Source of the DNA: Gammaproteobacteria bacterium
Lineage (GTDB): Bacteria; Pseudomonadota; Gammaproteobacteria; JAJDYQ01
Assembly (NCBI GenBank): GCA_022825085.1
Contig: JAJDYQ010000058.1
Span: forward strand, 1 to 37,836
Length of the DNA stretch: 37,836 bases
Reading direction: 5' to 3'
Below are positions 1-9,151 of the stretch, in pieces (the stretch's first letter is position 1; each line of letters starts with the position of its first letter). The notes beneath the pieces were generated by a model, which was not told the DNA's origin, made no database searches, and saw only the letters and a program-made list of their open reading frames with translations. Position numbers and translations under genes: made by a program.

Positions 1-531
1 AACGATGTCAAGGCACTGTATGTCGAGAATTTCACACCCGTTATCCGTAATAAAGCCCTCGCGCAACACAGGCTGACCACCATATTTCATAAGCTTTCGC
101 GCAACCATGCTTCTGGCCATCGGGATAACCTCTACCGGCAATGGAAATTTACCCAGGCGGTTTACGAGCTTTGAATCATCGGCGATACAGATAAATTTTT
201 CACTGGTGGCCGCAACTATTTTTTCTCGAGTAAGTGCACCGCCACCTCCCTTGATGAGATGGAGGTTATGGGTAGATTCGTCAGCTCCATCGATGTACAC
301 CGGCATGCCATTTACTTCATTGAGGTCATACACCTTGATTCCATGAGCCTTCATATATCTGCTTGACTCAATTGAGCTTGATACGGCACCATCGATCCTG
401 CTTTTTACACCTGCCAGCAGGTTGATAAAGTGATTCACGGTTGAACCTGTGCCCACGCCGATAATTTCGCCTGCCTGAACGTATTCCATGGCGGCTTCTG
501 CGGCAAGCTTTTTGTGTGACTCTAACGACAT
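1..531 (-). CDS. rpiA: Ribose-5-phosphate isomerase A, C-terminus cut off by window edge
   Basis: RpiA interconverts ribose 5-phosphate and ribulose 5-phosphate in the non-oxidative pentose phosphate pathway in the cytoplasm. Reading from ATG at 531 the frame is open for 177 codons to the window edge; the family is usually about 220 residues, so roughly the last 40 are missing. Family motifs are visible in order: GTGSTVNHF near residue 25, the DGADE active-site motif, [11 protein letters not shown], and TDNGCEILD near the edge. An AAGGA-type ribosome binding site precedes the ATG. The gene diverges from ilvA with a gap of about 83 bp. Identification is from motifs and is very secure; only the C-terminus is unseen. 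Confidence 0.95.
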   Translation of the reverse strand, partial: MSLESHKKLAAEAAMEYVQAGEIIGVGTGSTVNHFINLLAGVKSRIDGAVSSSIESSRYMKAHGIKVYDLNEVNGMPVYIDGADESTHNLHLIKGGGGALTREKIVAATSEKFICIADDSKLVNRLGKFPLPVEVIPMARSMVARKLMKYGGQPVLREGFITDNGCEILDIQCLDIV

Positions 532-614
532 CAGACTTTTCCTTTTTATTCAAAAGCAGCAATGATACCCTGTGCAATCCCTTTATCGAACAGTGGCGTG
601 CGCAAAAATTTCAC
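532..614. promoter_or_regulatory. Divergent rpiA/ilvA promoter region (tentative)
   Basis: This short gap must carry the rpiA promoter and probably that of ilvA. On the minus strand TATCAT (562-567) resembles a -10 box, but its -35 partner is poor. I find no convincing plus-strand promoter for ilvA and no leader peptide or attenuator hairpin, so no isoleucine-responsive control can be argued here. Confidence 0.3.
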
Positions 615-2135
615 ATGAATCTGCAATCTCTGATCAATAAAATACAACAAGCCCGCGTCTATGATGTAGCGATAAACACGCCCCTCGAATATATGACGCA
701 GATGTCTTTGCGTTTTTCCAACTGCATATATATCAAGCGAGAGGATCAGCAGGATATTTTTTCATTCAAAATTCGCGGTGCCTATAACAAGATATCCGGA
801 TTGACTCAGAAGGAGATGGACAAAGGCATTATTGGCGCATCAGCAGGCAACCATGCACAAGGGGTTGCTTCATCTGCCAACCGGCTGGGTATTGATGCCA
901 CTATCGTCATGCCCAAGACAACACCTGAAATCAAGATTAATGCCGTTAAACGTTTGGGTGGAAAAGTCATTCTGCATGGCAATACCTATGATGATGCGTC
1001 TGCATATGCTTACGAATTATCTGCGGAGACAGGGGCCATTTATATTCACCCGTATGATGACGAGGATGTCATTGCTGGCCAAGGCACCGTAGCACGTGAG
1101 ATTCTGGAGCAACTGGATAACCTGCCGGATGCCATATTTATTCCTGTAGGTGGTGGTGGTCTGCTCGCCGGCATGGCAGCCTGGGTGAAACACTACCATC
1201 GCGAAGTCAGAATTATTGGAGTTGAGCCGGATGATGCACCGTCAATGTATGAGGCGCTGCGTACAAATAAGCGTGTGGCACTGCCTCAGATCGGTATATT
1301 TGCTGATGGTGTTGCGGTCAGGCAGGTCGGTGAAAATACATTTAAGCTCGCCTGCGAGCTTGTGGATGAAGTCGTTCTCGTCAGCACAGATGAAATCTGC
1401 GCCGCCATCAAGGATATCTACGATGAAACTCGCTCTATTTCCGAACCTGCCGGTGCGGTGGCTTTGGCAGGGCTTAAGAAATTTATAGAACGTGAAATGG
1501 TGAGCAACCAGCTATATGTTGTTGTTAATTCCGGTGCCAACATGAACTTCGACCGGTTGCGCCATGTTGCTGAGCGAGCGGAAGTTGGTGAGCATAAAGA
1601 AGGATTATATGCCGTTACAATCCCGGAGCGACCCGGCAGCTTCCATGAGTTCTGCCATCTGATAGGAAATAGAGGTATTACTGAATTTAACTATCGTTAT
1701 TCAGATCAGGATAGTGCTCATGTATTTGCCGGCATTCAACTGAAAGAAGGTCTGGAAGAAAGGCGGCACATCAATGAGATGCTGGAGAAAAAAGGTTTCC
1801 CGGTTGTTGACCTGTCTGATGATGAGCTGGCCAAGCTACATATACGTTACATGGTCGGAGGACGATCACCCGGCATACAAAATGAATGTCTATTTCGCTT
1901 TGAGTTTCCTGAAAGACCTGGAGCCTTATTACGATTTTTATCTTTGCTCGGTGGCAAATGGAATATCAGCCTGTTCCATTACCGCAACCATGGATCAGAT
2001 TATGGCCGGGTATTGTGTGGCTTTCAGGTGCCGGATGAAGAACATCAGGATTTTCAGAACTTTCTTGACGGACTGGGATACCGATTTGGCGAAGAGACGA
2101 ATAATCCAGCCTATCAATTATTTCTTGCCAGTTAG
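615..2135 (+). CDS. ilvA: Threonine ammonia-lyase, biosynthetic (threonine dehydratase)
   Basis: IlvA converts threonine to 2-oxobutyrate and ammonia with pyridoxal phosphate, the committed step of isoleucine synthesis. The 506-residue product fits the long biosynthetic form. The catalytic lysine lies in SFKIRGAY (about residue 52) and the glycine-rich phosphate-binding loop reads PVGGGGLLAG (about residue 207). The last 180 residues contain two ACT-like regulatory repeats, each opening with an ERPG(S/A) motif, which in this family bind isoleucine and valine. The frame is open further upstream to 516, but the start at 615 matches the family N-terminus (short helix, then VYDVAINTPL). No strong Shine-Dalgarno is visible. 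A strong hairpin terminator follows at 2167-2191. Confidence 0.96.
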   Translation: MNLQSLINKIQQARVYDVAINTPLEYMTQMSLRFSNCIYIKREDQQDIFSFKIRGAYNKISGLTQKEMDKGIIGASAGNHAQGVASSANRLGIDATIVMPKTTPEIKINAVKRLGGKVILHGNTYDDASAYAYELSAETGAIYIHPYDDEDVIAGQGTVAREILEQLDNLPDAIFIPVGGGGLLAGMAAWVKHYHREVRIIGVEPDDAPSMYEALRTNKRVALPQIGIFADGVAVRQVGENTFKLACELVDEVVLVSTDEICAAIKDIYDETRSISEPAGAVALAGLKKFIEREMVSNQLYVVVNSGANMNFDRLRHVAERAEVGEHKEGLYAVTIPERPGSFHEFCHLIGNRGITEFNYRYSDQDSAHVFAGIQLKEGLEERRHINEMLEKKGFPVVDLSDDELAKLHIRYMVGGRSPGIQNECLFRFEFPERPGALLRFLSLLGGKWNISLFHYRNHGSDYGRVLCGFQVPDEEHQDFQNFLDGLGYRFGEETNNPAYQLFLAS

Positions 2136-2166
2136 TTATTTTCTAATAGAGCTTTGTTTTAAGAAC

Positions 2167-2191
2167 AAAGGCCCGCATATGCGGGCCTTTT
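2167..2191. terminator. Bidirectional hairpin terminator between ilvA and the lysine-repeat gene
   Basis: A perfect 10-bp inverted repeat, AAAGGCCCGC / GCGGGCCTTT, has a 4-nt ATAT loop. The A and T tracts at the stem base give a U-rich end in either direction. It lies between the convergent ilvA and the gene ending at 2208, so it can serve both. Confidence 0.88.
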
Positions 2192-2207
2192 GACGCAAAG
2201 CCAATAA

Positions 2208-2861
2208 TTATCTTCTCGTCCTTTTCTTCCTGGTGGCTTTCTTTGCAGAAGCCTTCTTCCGAGCAACTTTCTTGGCGGAAGCCTTCTTGCTGGCAGCCTT
2301 TTTGGCGGAAGTTTTCTTCCTGGTGGCTTTCTTTGCAGAAGTCTTCTTCCGGGCAACCTTCTTAGAAGAAGCCTTCTTGCTGGCGACCTTTTTGGCAGAA
2401 GCTTTCTTTCTGGTAGTTTTCTTTGCAGAAGTCTTCTTCCGGGCAACCTTCTTAGAAGAGGCCTTCTTGCTGGCGACCTTTCTAGCAGAAGCTTTCTTTC
2501 TGGTAGTTTTCTTTGCAGAAGCCTTCTTCCGAGCAACTTTTTTAGCAGAGGCCTTCTTGCTGGCGACCTTTTTGGCAGAAGCTTTCTTTCTGGTAGTTTT
2601 CTTTGCAGAAGTCTTCTTCCGGGCAACTTTCTTGGCAGAAGCTTTTTTACTGGCAGCCTTTTTGGTAGAAGTTTTCTTTTTCGTCATTCTCTTAACAGGA
2701 GTTTTCTTCTGAACGGTTTTTTTCGCAGAAGTCTTCTTTCCAGCAGCCACTCTCCTTTTCTTCTTAAGAGCAAGTTGCTGCTTCATCGCCACTTTCCGTC
2801 TTCCAGGGGTCGAACGAGCTCTGCTGAGCTTTTTCTTGCGTGATATTTTTTTTGCTGCCAT
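2208..2861 (-). CDS. Histone H1/AlgP-like lysine-rich DNA-binding repeat protein
   Basis: This 217-residue protein is almost entirely Lys, Ala, Ser, Thr, Val and Arg. From about residue 61 to the end it is a run of decapeptides of the form KK-x-A/T-S/R-KK-A/T-S-A, with Ser, Arg, Arg alternating at one position so that three decapeptides make a 30-residue unit repeated five times. The composition matches bacterial H1-like proteins and the C-terminal tail of Pseudomonas AlgP, which bind DNA through an unstructured basic tail. The N-terminal 60 residues are also basic, with no recognised fold. I chose ATG 2861 because GGAG lies 6 nt upstream; the frame runs on to a TTG at 2873. Binding to the nucleoid is inferred from composition, and repeat number probably varies between strains. 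Confidence 0.85.
   Translation of the reverse strand: MAAKKISRKKKLSRARSTPGRRKVAMKQQLALKKKRRVAAGKKTSAKKTVQKKTPVKRMTKKKTSTKKAASKKASAKKVARKKTSAKKTTRKKASAKKVASKKASAKKVARKKASAKKTTRKKASARKVASKKASSKKVARKKTSAKKTTRKKASAKKVASKKASSKKVARKKTSAKKATRKKTSAKKAASKKASAKKVARKKASAKKATRKKRTRR
2214..2681 (-). repeat. Coding tandem repeat: 30-bp units in a 90-bp higher-order period
   Basis: This region encodes fifteen consecutive decapeptides of the basic tail. Each is 30 bp and the pattern recurs every 90 bp, five times. Neighbouring 90-bp units differ mainly at synonymous or conservative positions. No unit breaks the frame. Confidence 0.9.
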
Positions 2862-2894
2862 AATTAACTCCAATAAGGTGGGATTTCAGCAAGC

Positions 2895-2923
2895 ATTATA
2901 TAACATAAAAAATAAAATGCCAG
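2895..2923 (-). promoter_or_regulatory. Sigma-70-type promoter of the lysine-repeat gene
   Basis: On the minus strand a CTGGCA -35 box (2918-2923, 4 of 6 consensus bases) is separated by 17 nt from a perfect TATAAT -10 box (2895-2900). It sits about 34 bp upstream of the ATG at 2861. The spacer is very A/T-rich. The rest of the 2862-3041 gap shows nothing convincing. Confidence 0.7.
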
Positions 2924-3041
2924 TTAAATAAAATAAATCTGGTTGCGCAATACAGCAGAATCATCGATGGAAGCCACCGTCTTTATGGACAAACTCCGCG
3001 AGCCTCAGGCTGCATGACCATGATGTTGCATCAACAGTATA

Positions 3042-4912
<1,871 letters not shown>

Positions 4913-4929
4913 TGTTTATATTTGGGGAT

Positions 4930-5388
4930 TCATGTGTTTCCCATACGCCAGAAAGATTCCGAGAAATTCAGAGGTTTCCGATAATACAGGAGCACCCCAT
5001 TCCGAAATGTGGTCTCTGGATACATTGTTGCCCAGGTCACAGAATAGCCTCTTAAATTCAGAGAAGAAATCGCAAAATCCTGATGCGACAAAACAGGCAC
5101 CTTACCGGCAATTATACAATTTTCACTCAGGCAAAGACAATTTTTTCAACAAATCCGGTTTGGGAATCGGCAGATTGTTTTTCCCCCTCCCTATTGTTCT
5201 TCCATCCAGTGATACAATTTTAGCCTCTGGATTAAAATATCTGATCGCATCTATAAACGCTGAGCCGGTTGTATAGATTAACTCAGACTTTGCCAATACT
5301 GAAACATCTATCAAGGCATCTTCTTCCTGATCATAATTATCATGTCCCGCAAGCGGGATCCCAGCATATGAAGAGGCTCATCATCGCA
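4930..5388 (-). pseudogene. Decayed gene fragment, unrecognised (possibly a glycosyltransferase-like enzyme)
   Basis: Two protein-like stretches lie in different minus-strand frames. Codons from about 5388 down to the stop at 5123-5125 include DVSVLAKSELIY, TTGSAFIDAIRYFNPEAK and IVSLDGR. A second frame, from about 5155 to the stop at 4930-4932, includes NLRGYSVTWATMYPE and LLYYRKPLNFSESFW. A frameshift near 5125-5155 would join them. No good start codon exists: the upper frame meets a stop at about 5388, close to the end of the direct repeat at 5397. The pattern suggests the C-terminal remains of an enzyme whose 5' part was lost when the repeat-bearing DNA arrived. The glycosyltransferase idea rests only on the general look of the sequence. 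Confidence 0.45.
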
Positions 5389-5396
5389 AGAGCTTT

Positions 5397-5550
5397 TGGC
5401 AGGAGAGGTTTCATCTTTTGGTTTTTCGGGATTTGGCAACACAAAAAACATCATTAAATCAATGATATGAATACATTTTAATGTTGGGAAGGGCTGAAGT
5501 AGCTTTGACATAAAGCTGTGTTATTGATCCGTATTTTGTGTTAGGCTGGG
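5397..5550. repeat. Direct repeat copy 1, left of the restriction-modification module
   Basis: This stretch aligns with 7803-7947 in the same orientation. The last 90 bp align without gaps, with 75 identical bases by hand count; 12 of the 15 differences are transitions. The first part aligns with one gap of about 10 nt and one of 1 nt. No inverted ends, transposase or tRNA sequence is apparent. Both copies contain the exact block AAATCAATGATATGAATA. Copy 1 ends about 140 bp before the restriction gene; that remaining spacer (5551-5692) holds nothing I recognise. Confidence 0.8.
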
Positions 5551-5692
5551 GGCCTGTAATAGTTAGGCATACTCGAAGGACAGCCTGTCATTAACATATG
5601 AGCAATCAAGACCCTTACCTGGACTTCACAAAACGCTTCTGGCCTCGAAACATCGCGATCTAATAACGATCACCCTGAGCAACATCTTCACA

Positions 5693-6436
5693 ATGAGGCT
5701 CATTGGCAACAAGACCCATGGAGATCTTGCCGAGATTGCAATTGCCGAATTTATAAATCAATACATGTATGACTTTAAGTCAGTGCATGTCGGGAAAGAC
5801 CTCTATCGTGCAAAATCAAAAGAAGAAGATATAAAAATCATCAACGAGATTACGAAGGTTGAGTTTCCTGTCAGCCTTAAGGCTTATGGGGATGGTCCTT
5901 TACAGCTTTCAACTGATAAATCATTTCGAATGTTTCCAAGGCCATCACAAGAAGGCCAAAGGGTTGAGGGGCACGATGCCATCCAGCGTGTTTTAAGTGA
6001 CCCGGCATTCTCAGAGTTCCATGAGATCAACGTGCTGCCTCTGATTTACGACGAAAAAAATCAACGCTGTAACATTATGGTATTCGACTACAGTCGCGCG
6101 ACTCAAGAGGCACATAAAATCAAACGAATCGAAGGTAAAGGCCATCGAAAGCATCCGGCGTATCGCTTTTACAATAAAAATGATGAGTACATTTGTGAAG
6201 TGCGTTATGGGGATGCAGCAGCTAATGCGCTGCAGAGGGGACTCTGGACCCATACGAAGAACGGCTTGCAGTATTTCGATAGTGTGACAGGCGGGTGGAT
6301 AGATTATTCGCACAACAAAGTATTGGTGAAACTTTTTTCTCATGCTCTCGTATCATCAGCGTCTGGTCACAAGGAAGCGCTTGACAGGGTCAAGGAAGAT
6401 ATCGAAAAGCTAAAGGCTTCATCGGGGATTAAGTGA
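5693..6436 (+). CDS. Putative type II restriction endonuclease
   Basis: I do not recognise the exact family. The assignment is from context: the 247-residue protein overlaps a D12-class DNA adenine methyltransferase by one base (TGATG), the usual layout of a type II system. Near the N-terminus a helix, GDLAEIAIAEF (residues 10-20), is followed about 45 residues later by the strand FPVSLKAYG (59-66). This could be a PD-(D/E)xK-like core with an S-x-K ending, a variant known from Cfr10I/NgoMIV-type enzymes, but the acidic partners are not clear. The C-terminal half is mixed, with GHRKHPAYRFYNKNDEYIC resembling a beta hairpin. No strong Shine-Dalgarno precedes ATG 5693. It would cut host-unmethylated DNA; specificity is unknown. 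Confidence 0.6.
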   Translation: MRLIGNKTHGDLAEIAIAEFINQYMYDFKSVHVGKDLYRAKSKEEDIKIINEITKVEFPVSLKAYGDGPLQLSTDKSFRMFPRPSQEGQRVEGHDAIQRVLSDPAFSEFHEINVLPLIYDEKNQRCNIMVFDYSRATQEAHKIKRIEGKGHRKHPAYRFYNKNDEYICEVRYGDAAANALQRGLWTHTKNGLQYFDSVTGGWIDYSHNKVLVKLFSHALVSSASGHKEALDRVKEDIEKLKASSGIK

Positions 6437-7572
6437 TGGTGTATGCGCTGCCATTGTTCGAAGATTCAATAACGCAAGCTCCACCGACAGAGGGGATAAA
6501 GTACGCCGGGTCGAAGCTAAAGCTTCTTCCGCAGATTCTCTCTCTCGCCAAAAGAGTCCCCGCCAGAACTGTAACCGATGCATTCGCTGGAACTACTCGT
6601 GTATCTCAAGCCTTTGCCCAAATGGGCTATGATGTGGTGTGCAACGACAGAGCGATTTGGTCTAAAACATTCGCTAATTGCTACTTAAGAGGGAAGGAAA
6701 ACCACAAACATTACCAGACGATCATCGATCACCTTAATGCGGTAGAGCCGATAGATGGCTGGTTCACTGAACACTATGGGGCTCTGCCCAATGGTGGGAG
6801 TGCCGTTCATACCGACGGACTGAAAAAACCCTGGCAGGTACATAACACCAGAAAACTGGATGGGATTCGAGAGGAAATAGATCGGCTTAAGCTAAGCCCT
6901 GACGAAAAAGCCGTTGCGCTAACAAGCCTTATTCTGGCGCTGGATCAGGTTGATAGCACGCTTGGACATTTTGTATCTTATCTGAAGAAATGGTCTTCTC
7001 GATCATACAAAGACCTCAATCTGAAGGTTCCGCAGATTTGCTCCGGCAAAGGGAATCATCAGGTTTATCGTCGGGATGTTTTTGAGTTGTGCGATTTAGT
7101 TGAAACTGATCTGGCGTATTTAGATCCTCCTTATGGATCGAACAATGAGAAGATGCCTCCATCGCGTGTTAGATATGCGTCTTACTATCATCTTTGGACA
7201 ACAGTCATTCTGAATGACAAGCCGGATATTTCCGGGAAGGCCCTTCGAAGAACAGACACATCGGATCGAATCGCGGGTTCAATATTTGAAGAGTTTCGCA
7301 AGAGTGAGGGCGGGCGATTCCTCGCAGTTGAGGCGATTGATCGCCTGCTTTCCTCGGTCAAGGCAAATTGGATCATTCTCTCCTACAGCTCAGGCGGCAG
7401 GGCCACAGCCACTGAACTCAACGATGTCCTTTCGCGTCATGGAACAATTCTTGATGCTGTCGAACTTGAGTACAAGAAGAACGTAATGGCCGGTATGAAA
7501 TGGACTAATGAGTGGCTTCGAGATGCCGAAGAAGGTAACAAGGAATTTATGTTCCTCATCGAGAAAACATAA
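6436..7572 (+). CDS. DNA adenine methyltransferase, D12 class, of a type II restriction-modification system
   Basis: It transfers a methyl group from S-adenosylmethionine to adenine N6 in a specific DNA sequence, protecting the host from the partner nuclease. The 378-residue product shows the alpha-class motif order: motif X KYAGSKLKLL (residues 22-31), motif I TDAFAGTTRVS (47-57) and the catalytic motif IV LAYLDPPYGS (227-235). A target-recognition region of about 150 residues separates motifs I and IV. The ATG at 6436 shares its A with the TGA stop of the endonuclease gene, so translation is probably coupled. The endonuclease comes first, so early control of its expression must be indirect; I see no separate controller (C) gene. 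Methyltransferase identity is secure, target sequence unknown. Confidence 0.92.
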   Translation: MVYALPLFEDSITQAPPTEGIKYAGSKLKLLPQILSLAKRVPARTVTDAFAGTTRVSQAFAQMGYDVVCNDRAIWSKTFANCYLRGKENHKHYQTIIDHLNAVEPIDGWFTEHYGALPNGGSAVHTDGLKKPWQVHNTRKLDGIREEIDRLKLSPDEKAVALTSLILALDQVDSTLGHFVSYLKKWSSRSYKDLNLKVPQICSGKGNHQVYRRDVFELCDLVETDLAYLDPPYGSNNEKMPPSRVRYASYYHLWTTVILNDKPDISGKALRRTDTSDRIAGSIFEEFRKSEGGRFLAVEAIDRLLSSVKANWIILSYSSGGRATATELNDVLSRHGTILDAVELEYKKNVMAGMKWTNEWLRDAEEGNKEFMFLIEKT

Positions 7573-7985
7573 ACCTGACAGGGCACCGCAACAGACATTT
7601 GACCTACCTTAATCCATATCACGAAATGGACGATTATCCAGTCTCTCTTGATATGGCCTGTAAATCATTCGTTAGCAGATTTTCTACAACAACTGCCCCG
7701 ATGAGACTTTTGAATTGAGTGGCAAAAATCTGTGTGTCCAGAGTGTTGGCCGGGCGGTTCTTTCAGGATTGAATCCATACCCGGAGGGTAAGGCCGATCC
7801 GATGGCAGGGGAGATTTCATCGTTTGGCTTTCCGGGATTCAGGCAACATATCAAATCAATGATATGAATATACTTTAATGCCGGAAAGGGCTGGGGTAGC
7901 TTTGGCACAAAGTTGTATTATTGATCCGGATTTTGTGGTAGGTTGGCAAATCTATCAGGACCTCGATAATACACGGGAGGTAATT
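7573..7985. other. Non-coding gap containing direct repeat copy 2
   Basis: About 230 bp after the methyltransferase stop hold no gene I can support; short open frames here lack a ribosome binding site or protein-like content. The second copy of the direct repeat (7803-7947) fills most of the rest. It is followed by a GGGAGG ribosome binding site for the gene starting at 7986. Confidence 0.6.
7803..7947. repeat. Direct repeat copy 2, right of the restriction-modification module
   Basis: It matches 5397-5550 in the same orientation, ending in TTATTGATCC followed by ATTTTGTG-type sequence in both. The two copies bracket exactly one module, the endonuclease and methyltransferase genes. The upstream edge near TGGCAGG is sharp in both copies. 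Divergence of roughly one base in six over the ungapped part means this is not a fresh duplication. Confidence 0.8.
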
Positions 7986-8468
7986 ATGTCCATACGAATG
8001 TTTGAGCTATTTCATGGCGGCGTCCTCGTTAAGCTGCTCAGATCAAACAGGCCTGTCACTTTAAGGATGATAGAAACTCAGCCAAAGGAAAAATGGTCAA
8101 CCTATACCCTGAATGACGAAATTGACTTGTTCATCACGTTTAGTCAAAAACGGAAAAAATTTCGTCGGAATGGCGGCGGAAACTCATGGACCTTTCAATT
8201 TTCTGAAAATCAAAGGCAACAGATATGGGATGGAAAAAAAGTACATATAGCATTAGTTTGCGCGTCAAAGGAATTTAATGAAAATAACATTCCAGTATGC
8301 TTAATAAATGAGGAAAAATTAAAGGGACTGGGCAATGATATGAGCAGTATAACAATAAAACTCCCCAAAAGAGGGCAGTTTAGAGTCAAGAAAGATAAAA
8401 ATGAATTCAAAGTTCCTCGATCAGGAATTGACTTGCTGAGCAAAGCGTTAGATAAAGGAGGAAAGTAA
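7986..8468 (+). CDS. Hypothetical protein, 160 aa
   Basis: I do not recognise this protein. It is soluble in appearance, with no signal peptide or membrane helix, and rich in Lys and Arg (KRKKFRRNGGG near residue 60, then basic segments toward the C-terminus). The N-terminal MSIRMFELFHGGVLVKLLRS leads into a mixed beta region, ITIKLPKRGQFRVKK looks like a late beta hairpin, and the tail is SGIDLLSKALDKGGK. The start at 7986 is chosen for the strong GGGAGG five bases upstream; the frame is open back to 7878 but without a comparable site. A second GGAGG near the 3' end serves the small frame beginning two bases after its stop, so both are likely on one transcript. Confidence 0.65.
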   Translation: MSIRMFELFHGGVLVKLLRSNRPVTLRMIETQPKEKWSTYTLNDEIDLFITFSQKRKKFRRNGGGNSWTFQFSENQRQQIWDGKKVHIALVCASKEFNENNIPVCLINEEKLKGLGNDMSSITIKLPKRGQFRVKKDKNEFKVPRSGIDLLSKALDKGGK

Positions 8469-8469
8469 T

Positions 8470-8559
8470 ATGGAACATCGTGGAAATACAAGAGGCCATT
8501 CTGGAGTTGCTGCCTATAAAACAGCTAATGATTTTATCAGGGCACAACTCTCAGATTGA
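8470..8559 (+). pseudogene. Small KTSC-like protein, apparently cut short by a frameshift
   Basis: A 29-codon frame starts at ATG 8470 with GGAGG about 8 nt upstream. Its residues GHSGVAAYKTANDFIRAQLS resemble the start of KTSC-type small proteins, in which a strand reading roughly SGVxxYxxxxxxIxVxF is followed by DGxxYxY. Here the frame stops at TGA (8557-8559). Skipping one base would continue as EIYIIHLRK to a stop at about 8587. So either a one-base deletion removed the second strand or this is a natural short peptide. Family resemblance is from memory and weak because of the short length. Confidence 0.45.
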
Positions 8560-8591
8560 AATTTATATTATACACTTAAGGAAATAAAACA

Positions 8592-8978
8592 ATGAAAAAC
8601 GTCATTTATTCTTTAATAATTATCATTTCATCTTTCACAAACTTCGCATGGGCAGCAGACTCTGAAGGCAATTTTAACATTCATGCATCTGGCGCTGAAT
8701 CATGTGGAAAATTCAATAATGCGGTAGCAAAAGGAAATAATGAGAGCAATTGGATTCAGTGGAATTATTATTTATATTATACTTATGGCTATTTTACAGG
8801 TGTAAACAGCTATCGAAATGACACCTATAGAATAACAGGCAACACTGATCAGGAAGGAGTCATGGGATTCATTGAAAAATATTGTAAAGAAAATCCACTC
8901 TCAGACTATTATGATGCAATGTGGGCGGTAGAAAGCAGGCTGTATGAAAATCGTATCAGGCATCACGAGGATAAATAG
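8592..8978 (+). CDS. Small exported protein, HdeA/Rap1a-like in layout
   Basis: The 128-residue product opens with a clear Sec signal peptide (hydrophobic core YSLIIIISSFTNF, probable cleavage after FAWA, residue about 21), so the mature form is likely periplasmic. It contains two cysteines, in ESCGKFNN (about residue 38) and EKYCKENPLSDYY (about residue 97). That spacing, with a glycine-containing YGYFTGVNSY helix between them and CxxNPL near the end, is the layout of Rap1a/HdeA-type small helical proteins that bind toxins or unfolded proteins. AAGGAAA lies upstream of the ATG. No partner toxin is visible nearby, so an immunity role is speculation. Confidence is high that it is a gene and low for function. 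Confidence 0.7.
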   Translation: MKNVIYSLIIIISSFTNFAWAADSEGNFNIHASGAESCGKFNNAVAKGNNESNWIQWNYYLYYTYGYFTGVNSYRNDTYRITGNTDQEGVMGFIEKYCKENPLSDYYDAMWAVESRLYENRIRHHEDK

Positions 8979-9151
8979 TCCCCCATTCGTTTATTTACTG
9001 ATGATGAGTAACAGTTTGGATGCTTTTTTGACTGAATATAATGGCAAAGGTGCATCCTTATACAATGGAAATACTACGCCGCTAATTTCCTGGGCTTTGT
9101 TCAACTCGCTACCACTATCCTGCTTAAGCAATTTTTAGAAAGGTTCTAAAT
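8979..9151. other. Gap without a supported gene
   Basis: An open frame crosses this gap (8944-9138) overlapping the end of the exported-protein gene, but it has no ribosome binding site and no recognisable content. I see no hairpin with a T-run. Confidence 0.4.

Noticed and set aside
2233-2712. 159-codon plus-strand open frame, very hydrophobic
   Set aside because: It is the antisense of the lysine-repeat gene; lysine codons read in reverse give Phe and Leu.
5311-5511. Minus-strand frame in repeat copy 1 resembling one at 7684-7908 in copy 2
   Set aside because: Both copies stay open and their translations look alike, but this follows from the DNA repeat; one starts ATG and the other GTG, with no ribosome binding sites and different ends.
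5599-5664. 21-codon frame starting ATG before the restriction gene
   Set aside because: It has no ribosome binding site of note and no recognised similarity, and is too short to support; a controller protein would be about 70-100 residues.
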